Of a stretch of 64,000 nt of DNA, positions 55,315 to 64,000 are shown one piece after another. Source of the DNA: an uncultured Collinsella sp. GTDB lineage: Bacteria > Actinomycetota > Coriobacteriia > Coriobacteriales > Coriobacteriaceae. Where the stretch lies: assembly GCA_900544115.1 (NCBI GenBank), contig UQTW01000011.1, positions 9,545 through 73,544 on the forward strand, given 5' to 3'. Position numbers and translations under genes: made by a program. Position 1 is the stretch's first letter. Every line of letters begins with the position of its first letter. A model generated the notes under the pieces. That model worked only from the letters and a program-made list of their open reading frames with translations. It was not told the DNA's origin and did no database searches.

Positions 55315-57036
55315 ATGACCCGAGCAATGTATATGTCTAAGCTCTATGCGCCGACGCTTAAAGAGGATCCGGCGGACGCTGAGCTCGCCAGCCACCGCCT
55401 GCTGCTCCGTGCCGGCATGATCCGCAAGGAGGCCGCCGGTCTGTATTCCTACCTGCCGCTCGCATGGCGCTCGATTCGCAAGATTGAGAACATCGTGCGC
55501 GACGAGATGGACGCCGCCGGCGCCCAGGAGCTTATGATGCCTATCATGGTCGATGCCGAGTTGTGGCGTGAGTCCGGCCGTATCGATGCCTATGGCAAGG
55601 AGCTTGTGCGCTTTGACGACCGTCATGGTCGCGAGTTCGTGCTGGGCCCCACGCATGAGGAGACCGTGACTGCTCTGGTGCGCAATGAGCTGCGTTCCTA
55701 CAAGCAGCTGCCGGTGAATCTCTATCACATCCAGGACAAGTTCCGCGACGAGTTCCGTCCCCGCTTTGGCCTGATGCGCGGTCGCGAGTTCATCATGAAG
55801 GACGCCTACAGCTTCTCCGCCACGCAGGAGAGCCTGCAGGAGGAGTACGACAAGATGAAGCAGGCTTACGCCAATATCTGCGAGCGCTGCTATATCAAGG
55901 CCCTGCCCGTTGTCGCCGATTCCGGCGAGATCGGTGGCGATACCTCCGTCGAGTACATGGCTTTGGCCGACGCCGGCGAGGCTTCTCTCGTCTATTGCGA
56001 TGACTGCGGTTTTGCCGCCGATGATGAGGCTGCAAGCACCAAGGTCGTCGTGACTGAGGGTCCCGGTGACGGTACGCTTACCAAGGTTGAGACTCCGGGC
56101 ATGGGCACCATTGAGGCTGTTGCTAAGTTCTTCGGCTTCCCCGAGAACGGCACGCGCAAGTCTCTGGCACTCATCGACGCCGAGGGCAAGCCCGTCGTGG
56201 CCATTGTCCCGGGCGACCACGAGCTCAACGATTGCAAGGCCGAGCATGTCTTTGGCAAGGGCTATCGCATGATGACCGACGAGGAGCTTCAGGCGAACGG
56301 TCTGCACAAGGGCTTTATCGGACCGGTTAACTTGCCCGAGGGCATCCGTCTGGTGTGCGACGAGAGCCTGCGCGAGTCCAAGCAGTGGGCCTGCGGTGCC
56401 AACGAGGTCGATTATCACTTTACCGGTGCCTGCCCCGAGCGCGACTTTACCGTCGATGAGTGGGCAGATCTGGTCACCGTCGTTGCCGGCGATCCCTGCC
56501 CGCACTGCGGCAAGCCGCTCTCTGCTGCCCGCGGCATCGAGGTCTCTCAGGTGTTCCAGCTGGGCACCAAGTACTCCGAGGCCATGGGTGCCACCTTTAT
56601 GGACGAGGACGGCAAGGAGAAGCCGCTCATCATGGGTTGCTACGGCGTTGGTGTGTCCCGCTCGCTTGCTGCCGTCGTGGAGCAGCACAACGACGAACAC
56701 GGCATCGTCTGGCCGATTTCCGTTGCCCCGTACGAGGTCGCTGTGATTCCGCTCGATCCCAAGAAGGAGGAGTGCGCAACCGTCTGCGACCAAATCGTCG
56801 AGGGCTTGTGCGCCGAGGGTATCGAGGTCGTCGTCGACGACCGTGACGAGCGTCCCGGCTTTAAGTTTGCCGATAACGACCTTATGGGATTCCCGTATCA
56901 GGTGGTGCTTGGCAAGCGTGGCCTTAAGAATGGCACCGTTGAGCTCAAGGACCGTGCCACGGGCGAGCGCGAGGACGTGGCGATTGACGAGGTCGTCGCC
57001 AAGGTTGCCGAGCTTGTTAAGGCGGCCCGCCGTTAA
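55315..57036 (+). CDS. proS: proline-tRNA ligase
   Basis: Class II prolyl-tRNA synthetase, 573 aa, bacterial type. The sequence contains LGPTHEETVTALVRNE, RFGLMRGREFIMKDAYSF, an editing (INS) domain in the middle (KSLALIDAEGKPVVAIVPG), and MGCYGVGVSRSLAA before the C-terminal anticodon domain. The start directly follows ispG. The unit ends at a long hairpin. Confidence 0.97.
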   Translation: MTRAMYMSKLYAPTLKEDPADAELASHRLLLRAGMIRKEAAGLYSYLPLAWRSIRKIENIVRDEMDAAGAQELMMPIMVDAELWRESGRIDAYGKELVRFDDRHGREFVLGPTHEETVTALVRNELRSYKQLPVNLYHIQDKFRDEFRPRFGLMRGREFIMKDAYSFSATQESLQEEYDKMKQAYANICERCYIKALPVVADSGEIGGDTSVEYMALADAGEASLVYCDDCGFAADDEAASTKVVVTEGPGDGTLTKVETPGMGTIEAVAKFFGFPENGTRKSLALIDAEGKPVVAIVPGDHELNDCKAEHVFGKGYRMMTDEELQANGLHKGFIGPVNLPEGIRLVCDESLRESKQWACGANEVDYHFTGACPERDFTVDEWADLVTVVAGDPCPHCGKPLSAARGIEVSQVFQLGTKYSEAMGATFMDEDGKEKPLIMGCYGVGVSRSLAAVVEQHNDEHGIVWPISVAPYEVAVIPLDPKKEECATVCDQIVEGLCAEGIEVVVDDRDERPGFKFADNDLMGFPYQVVLGKRGLKNGTVELKDRATGEREDVAIDEVVAKVAELVKAARR

Positions 57037-57067
57037 TCGACGTTTCTGCTATTAGATGTAATTGCGG

Positions 57068-57115
57068 GACTGCTCCGTATCTCTCTTAGGAAGAGATGCG
57101 GAGCAGTCTATTTTG
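57068..57115 (+). terminator. terminator after proS
   Basis: A 17-bp stem (57068-57084 with 57092-57108, one wobble) and a 7-nt loop, followed by TATTTTG. It ends the pyrH-to-proS run. Confidence 0.85.
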
Positions 57116-57142
57116 TTGCGTGAATAAACTCGATGGGTAAAG

Positions 57143-57178
57143 GAAAACCCCACAGCCCATATGAGCTGCGGGGTTTTC
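57143..57178 (-). terminator. terminator of the adhE-phosphotransferase unit (bidirectional shape)
   Basis: GAAAACCCC and CAGC pair with GCTG and GGGGTTTTC around an internal A/C mismatch. Read on the minus strand it ends with GGGGTTTTCC, a good terminator for the gene at 57213. The symmetric arms allow function in both directions. Confidence 0.75.
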
Positions 57179-57212
57179 TTGTGCCTCCGATGCGAAATAA
57201 ATCGCTCAGATA

Positions 57213-57977
57213 TTACTGATAATCGACGACGTCGATCCAGTTCTTCAGGAACTCATCGTTCACGTTGCGCTTACGAGCGAGCTCGGAAGCGGCGACGATG
57301 CTCGTCCACTGACGCACGACCTGCATGGGCATGTCGGCGCGGTCGCAGTAGAGCTCCAGGTAGGCCTCAGCCTGCTCCTTGCTGTTGAGGGCGAAGAGCA
57401 GGTAGGTGGTGGCAACGTCGGCAGCAGGGGAGCCCTGGGTGGCGTGTGCCCAGTCGCACACATAGAGCTGGCCGTCGTCGCCGACGATGACGTTGGAAGG
57501 GTTGAAGTCGCCGTGGCAGACCTTGAACTCCTTGGTCATGCCGTCCAGACGCTCCTGAAGGTTGTAGCGCGTGGTGGCATTGAGCTGATCAAGGCTGTCG
57601 ATCATGCGGGCGAACTTGTCGCGCTGACGGTTGAGCAGCGGGGAGGTGTAGCCGTGGATCTCGATTTGGAGGTCGACGAACATCTCGAGGTACTCACCAA
57701 AGCGCTGGGGCTCGGCAGTCATCTTCTCGGCAAGGGTGGTGCCCGGAACCTTCTCGGTCACGAGCGCCCAGCCGTTGGCGTTCTCGAGCTGGGAAACCTC
57801 GAGAGCCTTGGGGCTGCGGATGCCGCACTCATTGATGCGGGCAAGATTCAAAGCCTCGTTGAACACGTCGGAGACAGGCTTGGTCTCGTTAAAGACCTTG
57901 ACGATCTTGTCGCCCAGGTCGTAAACGACCTTGTTGCCACGGCGGACGAGCTCGGTCTTGGAATCGGGTAGCAGCAT
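57213..57977 (-). CDS. phosphotransferase with APH/choline kinase fold
   Basis: A 254-aa kinase-like protein of unknown substrate. It has the N-lobe (KIVKVFNETKPVSDVFNEAL, with a likely ATP-binding Lys), a Brenner-type catalytic loop CHGDFNPSNV and metal-binding VCDWAHATQG. The fold is shared by aminoglycoside phosphotransferases, choline kinases and maltokinases; the context does not decide among them. It lies 88 nt after adhE in the same direction with a hairpin between, so a link to that operon is possible. Calling it a resistance gene is not supported. Confidence 0.75.
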   Translation of the reverse strand: MLLPDSKTELVRRGNKVVYDLGDKIVKVFNETKPVSDVFNEALNLARINECGIRSPKALEVSQLENANGWALVTEKVPGTTLAEKMTAEPQRFGEYLEMFVDLQIEIHGYTSPLLNRQRDKFARMIDSLDQLNATTRYNLQERLDGMTKEFKVCHGDFNPSNVIVGDDGQLYVCDWAHATQGSPAADVATTYLLFALNSKEQAEAYLELYCDRADMPMQVVRQWTSIVAASELARKRNVNDEFLKNWIDVVDYQ

Positions 57978-58009
57978 GGTTGCATCCTTTCAACGATGCG
58001 ATAGAAGCG

Positions 58010-58048
58010 ACGGCGGGGGTGTGTGAAACACCCGTGCACCCCCGCCGT
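58010..58048 (-). terminator. hairpin between adhE and the phosphotransferase gene
   Basis: Perfect 12-bp stem ACGGCGGGGGTG/CACCCCCGCCGT with a 15-nt loop. No U run follows on the minus strand, so it is more likely a processing or stabilising hairpin, or a leaky terminator, than a clean stop. Confidence 0.5.
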
Positions 58049-58065
58049 TAAAAACCGTGCTAAAA

Positions 58066-60714
58066 CTAGCAGACGGCGTAGTCCTGAGGCTCGCGGCCGT
58101 AGTAGGCGTCCAGGTAGAGCTCCTTGATCTCGCTCATGAGCGGGTAGCGCGGGTTTGCGCCGGTGCACTGGTCGTTGAATGCCTGCTCGGTCATCTCGTC
58201 GAGGGTGTCGAGGAAGTACTGCTCGTCAACACCGTAGTCGGCGATGGTCTTCTTGACGCCGATGAAGTCCTTGAGCTCCTCGAGCTTCGTGATGAAGTTC
58301 TCGAAGACCTCCTTGTCGTCCTTGCCCTCGATGCCGCAGTACTTGGCCATCTCGGCGTAGTTGTGCAGCGCGTTGGGGTAAGGATACTGGGAGAAGGTAC
58401 CCATCTTGACGGGAGCCTCGGCGGCGTTGTAGCGCATAACGCGGGTCAGGATGACAGCGTTGGCGAGGCCGTGGGGCAGGTGATGGAAGGCGCCGAGCTT
58501 GTGAGCCATGGAGTGGTTGAGGCCCAGGAAGGCGTTGGCGAAGGCCATACCGGCCATGCAAGAGGCGTTGTGCATCTCCTCGCGGGCATGCGGGTCCTTG
58601 GCGCCGTTCGTGAAGCTGGAGGGCAGGTTCTCGAAGACGAGCTTAGCAGCGCGCTCGGAGAGGCCCTTGGTGTAGTCGGAAGCCATGATGGAGACGTAGG
58701 ACTCGATGGCGTGGGTCATGACGTCGATGCCGGAGGCAGCGGTCAGGCCGCGCGGGGCGGTCATGCAGTTGTCGGCGTCGACGATAGCCATGTTGGGGAG
58801 CAGCGCGTAGTCGGCGAGCGGCCACTTGATGCCGGTCTCCTTGTCGGTGATGATGGCGAACGGCGTGCACTCGGAGCCGGTACCCGAAGAGGTCGGAACG
58901 GCGACGAAGTAGGCCTTCTTGCCCATCTCGGGGAAAGTGAAGATACGCTTGCGGATGTCCATGAAGTCCATGGCCATGTCCTCAAACTTGCACTCGGGGT
59001 GCTCGTACATCATCCACATGATCTTGCCGGCGTCCATAGCGGAGCCACCGCCGACGGCGATGATCACGTCAGGCTCAAAGAGAGCCATCTGCTTGGCGCC
59101 GCGACGTGCGCACTGCAGCGACGGATCGGGCTCGACGTCGTAGAAGCAGTCGTGGGCGATGCCCATCTCGTCGAGCTTGGCCTCGATGGCGCGGGTGTTG
59201 CCATTCTTGAAGAGGAACTGGTCGGTGACGATGAAGGCGCGCTTCTTGCCCATGACGGTACCGAGCTCGTCGAGGGCGACGGGCGTGGAACCCTTCTTGA
59301 AGTAGACCTTCTCGGGAGCGCGGAACCACAGCATGTTCTCACGGCGCTCGGCCACAGTCTTAACGTTGATCAAGTGCTTCACCCCAACGTTCTCGGAGAC
59401 GGAGTTGCCGCCCCAGGAGCCGCAGCCCAGGGTCAGAGACGGCTTCATGCCAAAGTTGTACAGGTCACCGATGCCGCCGTGCGAGGACGGGGTATTGATG
59501 ACGATACGACAGGCCTTCATGACGTGCTCGAACAGGCTGATCTTCTCGGCCTGAGCGGGGTGCACGTACAGAGAGGCGGTGTGGCCCGGGCCACCGGCGA
59601 GCACCAGGTGCTCGGCCTTGTCGACTGCCTCCTGGAAGTCCTTGGCGTGATACATGGCCAGGACCGGGGAGAGCTTCTCGTGGGAGAACTCTTCCTTGGC
59701 GGGGTCGGTGGAGGTGACCTCGGCGATCAGGATCTTGGTCTTGGCGGGAACCTCGATGCCGGCGAGCTCGGCAATCTTGGCGGCAGCCATGCCGGGGATG
59801 CGGTGATCGAGGGCGCCATTCTTGAACATGGCGGCACGCAGGGCCTCCATCTCGGCACCCTGCTTGACGAAGTAGCAGCCGCGCTTCTGGAACTCGGCCT
59901 TAACCTGGTCATAGATGGTGTCGATGACGGTCACGGACTGCTCGGAAGCGCAGATCATGCCGTTGTCGAAGGTCTTGGAGTGGATGATGGAGTTGACGGC
60001 GAGCAGCACGTCGGCGGTGTCGTCGATGACGACCGGGGTGTTACCGGCGCCAACGCCCAGGGCGGGCTTGCCCGAGGAGTAGGCGGCCTTGACCATGCCC
60101 GGGCCACCGGTTGCGAGGATGATGTCGACGTCGCGCATGACCATGTTGGTCAGCTCGATGGAGGGGACATCGACCCAGCCGATGATGCCCTCGGGGGCAC
60201 CGGCCTTGACGGCGGCGTCAAGCACGAGCTTAGCGGCGGCGATGGTGCACTTGGCGGCAGCCGGGTGCGGGGAGATGATGATGGCGTTGCGGGTCTTCAG
60301 GCTGATCAGCGTCTTGAAGATCGCGGTGGAGGTGGGGTTGGTCGTCGGGATGACGGCGCCCACGATGCCGATGGGCTCGGCGATCTTGGTGATGCCGTAG
60401 GCCTCGTCGCGCTCCAGGACACCACAGGTCTTGGTGTTCTTGTAAGCGTTGTAGATGTACTCTGCGGCGTAGTGGTTCTTGATGACCTTGTCCTCAAGAA
60501 CGCCGCGGCCGGTCTCCTCGATGGCCATCTTCGCCAACGGGATACGAGCCTTGTTGGCGGCCATGGCGGCCTCATAGAAGATCTTGTCGACCTGCTCCTG
60601 CGTGTACGTAGCAAAAAGCGCCTGGGCCTCTCGCATCTGAGCGAGCTTAGCCTCAAGCGCCTCTACGTTGTCCACGATTGCGGGAGTAGTGTTTTCCGGT
60701 GACTTTTTCACCAT
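58066..60714 (-). CDS. adhE: bifunctional acetaldehyde-CoA / alcohol dehydrogenase
   Basis: Reduces acetyl-CoA to acetaldehyde and then ethanol, reoxidising NADH in fermentation. It has 882 aa. The N-terminal half (to about 440) is an aldehyde dehydrogenase with catalytic Cys in GMICASEQSV. The C-terminal half is an iron-dependent alcohol dehydrogenase with GGGSAMDAGK and metal ligands in NSMAHKLGAFHHLPHG-type sequence. Members of the family form spirosome filaments. GGAGACACAA lies before the ATG. Its 443-nt upstream region has repeats that may be regulatory. Confidence 0.97.
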   Translation of the reverse strand: MVKKSPENTTPAIVDNVEALEAKLAQMREAQALFATYTQEQVDKIFYEAAMAANKARIPLAKMAIEETGRGVLEDKVIKNHYAAEYIYNAYKNTKTCGVLERDEAYGITKIAEPIGIVGAVIPTTNPTSTAIFKTLISLKTRNAIIISPHPAAAKCTIAAAKLVLDAAVKAGAPEGIIGWVDVPSIELTNMVMRDVDIILATGGPGMVKAAYSSGKPALGVGAGNTPVVIDDTADVLLAVNSIIHSKTFDNGMICASEQSVTVIDTIYDQVKAEFQKRGCYFVKQGAEMEALRAAMFKNGALDHRIPGMAAAKIAELAGIEVPAKTKILIAEVTSTDPAKEEFSHEKLSPVLAMYHAKDFQEAVDKAEHLVLAGGPGHTASLYVHPAQAEKISLFEHVMKACRIVINTPSSHGGIGDLYNFGMKPSLTLGCGSWGGNSVSENVGVKHLINVKTVAERRENMLWFRAPEKVYFKKGSTPVALDELGTVMGKKRAFIVTDQFLFKNGNTRAIEAKLDEMGIAHDCFYDVEPDPSLQCARRGAKQMALFEPDVIIAVGGGSAMDAGKIMWMMYEHPECKFEDMAMDFMDIRKRIFTFPEMGKKAYFVAVPTSSGTGSECTPFAIITDKETGIKWPLADYALLPNMAIVDADNCMTAPRGLTAASGIDVMTHAIESYVSIMASDYTKGLSERAAKLVFENLPSSFTNGAKDPHAREEMHNASCMAGMAFANAFLGLNHSMAHKLGAFHHLPHGLANAVILTRVMRYNAAEAPVKMGTFSQYPYPNALHNYAEMAKYCGIEGKDDKEVFENFITKLEELKDFIGVKKTIADYGVDEQYFLDTLDEMTEQAFNDQCTGANPRYPLMSEIKELYLDAYYGREPQDYAVC

Positions 60715-61157
60715 TTGTGTCTCCTTGCGATCGGAGATTTACCCTACGCCTTGCATGATAGCAAGAAATTATTCGGCGAACGGTCAGATTCCTCTAAAAG
60801 GCACACTAAAACGCTTCAATAAACTGAAGCGTTTTAACCATTTAACTAAAAGCTGAACGTTTCTCCGGGCGAATTCCTAGTTTCCCCATGGCTATGGTGT
60901 GGAGTTTGTTCATTGTTTGTTCATTAGGTCTTAGGAAATTAATGCACATCGATCAATTCTGGCTGGTCGTGACACAAATTTTTGGTCGTTTCTATTTCAT
61001 GGCAATAAACGCGTTCTCTTGTCAGACAAAACACTGGTATTAAACTAAAACCAATGTGCCAGACAGTACATTCAGTAAGAGTGAAATATATGCCTTTGCC
61101 TCTGGGTATTTTGTCGCCCTTTACCGGTTCATGTCAGTTGAGTAGAAAGGGCGGTTT
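60715..61157. promoter_or_regulatory. divergent upstream region of adhE and the surface protein gene
   Basis: This gene-free, AT-rich stretch contains a perfect 12-bp inverted repeat with a 6-nt loop (60807-60818 and 60825-60836, TAAAACGCTTCA), about 95 nt before adhE. It also holds an 11-bp tandem repeat (TTTGTTCATTG/A at 60905-60926), an AACGCGTT palindrome (61008) and an imperfect inverted repeat ACACTGGT/ACCAATGT (61031-61054). A possible plus-strand promoter, TTGTCA-16-TAAACT, lies at 61019-61046. No clear Rex site (TTGTGAA...TTCACAA) was found. Confidence 0.5.
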
Positions 61158-64000
61158 GTGAGATTGCCACGCTGCAGGCGAGCTCTCGTTTGGCTCGTCT
61201 CTTTTTTGTTCGTGTTTAATACGATTCCTACGAGCGTATTTGCTGACGTAATAGTGAATAATGACCCTCAGCAAAACACGACTTCGGAGAATCTGTCTAA
61301 TGAATCTGCTGATAGTGATTCTGGGTCAAGGGGGGGGCGGTCGAGGCTTCGTCTAACGACAATACGGTTTCAAGTGATGATCAAAAACCTGAATCTGATG
61401 TCTCGGATAAGCAGTCAAACGATGTGAATGTGAATGAAACATCTGATGAATCGAATTCTGATGCAGCAGAATCTGGTGTTTATCAAGTTAATGATCAATC
61501 AACATTTGAGGATGCGCTGAATAAAATCGCCTCCGATAATTTATCGGAGATCAGACTTGTCCTAAAAGGCGGCTCGTCTTTTGTGGTGCCGACCCAAGAT
61601 TACGTTTCGACTTTCGGCGTTGCTAACAAGAAGATTACCGTGACGAGTGACGGTGATAATCGCGCAACCTTGCACTTCTCCAACCGTGCCATGCTTTCCG
61701 GATCTTGTACTTTTGACAACGTCGAAGTGGTTGGTTCAGGAAAATTCTATTGCAATGGTTTCGATACCGTTTTCACTCGTAACTGCGAGCTCAACCTCTC
61801 TGAAACACTTTATGGCGGTGGCTATAGGTCGACTGTCGATCACACACATGTGGTGATAGCCGCGTCTGGATATATCAATCCTGGTAGTGGCGCTGGCCTT
61901 CATGACGTCATCGGTGGTTCATATCAAGGGTCCGTCGAGCATGACACCTATCTTGAGATCAGCGGTAACCTTCGCATGGCTAGCGGTAATCACGTTAATC
62001 CCGGTTGCATGCGCGGCGATGGGTCGAGCGGCGATGGAAACGGCTTTCCTGCTGTTTATGTAGGTGGTAACGCCACGCTTGTTTACGACAATGCCAACTC
62101 CGAAGTTTCTCCTGCTATCGAAGGCACTTACGGTTGCGAGATGCGCGGCAACGTGACGCTTGATGTTCGCTCGGGTCGGGTAAATGAAATTTGCGGTCAT
62201 TTTGGTGACCCTGCGCCTATTAAAGGCAACATTCATATTATTGCGGGCAGCAGTACTTATGAAAACACCGACAAAATGCTTCGTCTTAATAGCAATTGGC
62301 CAATAATTGGCGCAGGACAAATGATCCCAGATGGAGTTTATGAGGTCGATGGCGATGTCGTTATCGATGCTTACGAGAATGTTTGGGGCTGGGATAAAGG
62401 TGGATCGATACCCAATGATGTCCCTTTTATTGAAGGTTCGAAGAAAGCGAACGTTGGCGGATCTATTACCGTTAATGTCCACGGCTCCCATGTTGGCTCT
62501 ATTTATGGAGCAGAGTGGAGTGCTGTAAACGGTGATATCGCCGTGAACGCTTCTGGTGTTGAGCTGAGGGATGAAGCGGGCGATTCTCATGGGTATGTTT
62601 TCTGCGAGAACGACCTGACCAATTCGTCGGATGAGGGATCGAGCGTAAAGGCTAGAGGAAAGCTATCTATCAGTCTGAATAGCGGCAGTGTTGGCTACGT
62701 TTCGTTGACTTCGAACAAGAATGTATCGATTTCTGACGGTTCCTTCATTAATATTGCTGGACGACCGGAAATAGCTACGGGCGTTACGGGTGTGTACTAT
62801 GGGCTTCCCAAGGGGTCTTCTTCTCCCACAATCAATATTGCAGGGACTGTGGCTGAGATTCCTTATATTAAGTACGCATCTGCATTGAATGTTACTGATA
62901 ACTCCGAAATTACGGCCGGTACGATTTCTTCTGTAAATAAGATCGCTATTACTGGTCAATCGAATACAAATGTAACGACCAAATTTGGTTGCAACAATGC
63001 TTCTAGCTATGAATTAATTGAAGACAATGGCCTTCGGGTAGATGAGGGCAGCGTTTTGACGACAGCTGGCTCTCAAGCCTACGTATATGGTTATGTCGAT
63101 ATCAATGGTACTTGGGAGCAACAATACAATACTGCGAAAAACTATAACGATATTTTCGTTAAGGGAACCACCTCTATTGGCAGTAAGGGCATTCTCATCG
63201 ATCACGGTTCAAGTAATTTGAAAGGTGCCGTTATTAATAAGGGCACACTTGCCTTAATGGCACCCGCATTATTCCAAGGAAATTACCGTGGCGATGACGC
63301 TGAAATTAGACTGCCAGCTGTCACTAATAACTATGATGGCACGGATGATGGCGGCGACATTCCCCTTATTGTAAAAGGGGAATCGTCAGGGAAGACTACT
63401 GTTAATACGGTGGATCCGAACAATTGGCAGAATTTGAAACTGCCGTCACTCGGAGATAACTACGTACTCTCCAAAGCTAGTGGTGATGCACCTAAGCAAA
63501 GCACTTTTATTCTTGGCAACGAGGATGCGGTTGGTGAGGGCTATTACCTTAAGCGCGTCAGGGATGCCGACGGTACTGATGATTTTCACATGTGGCAGGT
63601 CGCAGCAAAGTTATCGCTGACTTTTGATGATAATGGCGCATGCGATCCTGCTTATCCTCAAAAGTTTTTGCAAGATAAGACTGCAGATAAGGACAGTTAC
63701 ACCTTCGCGCTGCCCAAGACCGCCCCGACCCGCAAGGGCTGGGCGTTCGACGGCTGGAACACCGAGAGGGACGGGTCGGGCGATCAGTTCACCGACAAGA
63801 CCGAGGTCTCCAAGTCCACGACCGTCTACGCCCAGTGGAAGTGGGTGCCCCGCGACGTCACCGTGACCTTCGACGAGAACGGCGGCGAGACCAAGGCCGA
63901 CCCCGCCTCCCAGACCAAGACCACCGAGCCGGGCAAGACCTCGTTCACCTTCGCGCTGCCCAAGACCGCCCCGACCCGCAAGGGCTGGGCGTTCGACGGC
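61158..64000 (+). CDS. large secreted surface protein, out of frame at a G8 tract (phase-variable candidate), 3' end beyond window
   Basis: GTG 61158 with AAAGGG upstream starts a signal peptide (basic LPRCRR, hydrophobic core, likely cleavage after VFA near residue 30) and a Ser/Asn/Asp-rich mature start. After eight G residues (61330-61337) this frame ends at 61427. The next frame, open from 61319, then runs 894 codons to the window end without a stop. It encodes an acidic Ser/Asp linker, about 650 residues of Gly/Asn-rich beta-helix-like repeats, and Listeria-Bacteroides-type repeats (WAFDGWNTERDGSG, TTVYAQWKW). A tract of 6 or 9 G would join the two parts. Likely a wall-bound or secreted adhesin; the anchor is not visible. 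Confidence 0.85.
61330..61337 (+). repeat. homopolymeric G8 tract, candidate slip site
   Basis: Eight consecutive G residues, 172 nt into the surface protein gene and just past the signal peptide. Lengths divisible by three (6 or 9) restore the frame to the downstream 894 codons; the present length of eight does not. Confidence 0.9.
63701..64000 (+). repeat. 246-nt tandem repeat in the surface protein gene
   Basis: The 54 nt at 63701-63754 recur identically at 63947-64000, a period of 246 nt (82 codons). The repeated protein unit has ALPKTAPTRKGWAFDGWNT and a TVYAQWKW end, typical of Listeria-Bacteroides repeats. More copies probably lie beyond the window. Confidence 0.9.

Noticed and set aside
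57213..57977. Aminoglycoside resistance gene
   Set aside because: Only the general APH fold is visible; the same fold serves many metabolic kinases and nothing in the context points to resistance.
58057..60702. An 881-codon plus-strand frame opposite adhE
   Set aside because: It matches adhE almost end to end as an antisense shadow; adhE has all catalytic motifs.
61000..61020. Rex-type operator around AACGCGTT upstream of adhE
   Set aside because: Only the central bases match; the outer TTGTG/CACAA arms are missing and the site is about 300 nt from adhE.
61327..61345. Programmed ribosomal frameshifting at the G8 tract instead of phase variation
   Set aside because: Possible in principle, but no downstream stem or internal Shine-Dalgarno-like stimulator was evident, and poly-G near the 5' end of a surface gene fits slipped-strand switching better. 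Not excluded.
61919..62590. A 223-codon minus-strand frame within the surface protein region
   Set aside because: The plus-strand frame is open over the whole region and continues into recognisable repeats; the minus frame has no family features or ribosome site.

Overview
The window reads as a stretch of chromosome from a high-GC Gram-positive anaerobe of the Coriobacteriia, most like Collinsella. This rests on GC-rich codon use, frequent TTG and GTG starts backed by good Shine-Dalgarno sites, an aroE-aroK fusion, the pairing of PPDK with its regulatory kinase, and AdhE. No rRNA, CRISPR array, prophage or insertion sequence was seen. The genus is an inference; no search was run.

Region 1 (1-8.8 kb, minus strand) is one long operon for aromatic amino acids: aroF (DAHP synthase), tyrA, aroB, aroA, aroC, pheA, aroE-aroK and aroQ. 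It covers the whole shikimate pathway to chorismate plus the tyrosine and phenylalanine branch enzymes. Two hairpin repeats containing GGGAC(G/A)GG lie inside it, and a terminator-like hairpin precedes aroF. Region 2 (8.8-13.7 kb) holds tRNA-Arg(CCG), a CtpE-like P-type ATPase, a zinc-ribbon membrane protein and a cyclophilin.

Region 3 (13.7-24.7 kb) is a cell-elongation cluster: a TPR membrane protein, mreB, mreC, mreD, a class B PBP, a RodA/FtsW protein and an unrecognised membrane protein, followed by a radical SAM pair. Region 4 (24.7-28.8 kb) is rplU-rpmA-obgE-nadD-yqeK-rsfS. dinB stands alone on the minus strand. Region 5 (30.2-36.8 kb) is rpsP-khpA-rimM-trmD-lepB, then glyQ-glyS and the PPDK regulator. 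ppdK follows behind a long upstream region with repeated TTTACC motifs.

Region 6 (40-46.7 kb) is rplS, rnhB, yraN, comM, dprA, trmFO and a Xer recombinase whose best start codon is AUA. Region 7 (46.7-57 kb) is the conserved run rpsB-tsf-pyrH-frr-uppS-cdsA-dxr-M50 protease-ispG-proS, joining translation to isoprenoid, lipid and envelope synthesis. The M50 protease carries an unusual insertion. On the minus strand, adhE precedes a small kinase-like phosphotransferase.

Region 8 (61.1-64 kb) differs from the rest. It is AT-richer and holds the 5' part of a large secreted surface protein that runs off the window. A run of eight G residues just after the signal peptide puts the remaining 894 open codons out of frame. 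This is the signature of a phase-variable ON/OFF switch caught in the OFF state, unless it is a homopolymer sequencing error. It is the most interesting locus in the window. The frame ends in 82-residue Listeria-Bacteroides-type repeats whose DNA switches abruptly to GC-rich, near-identical copies.
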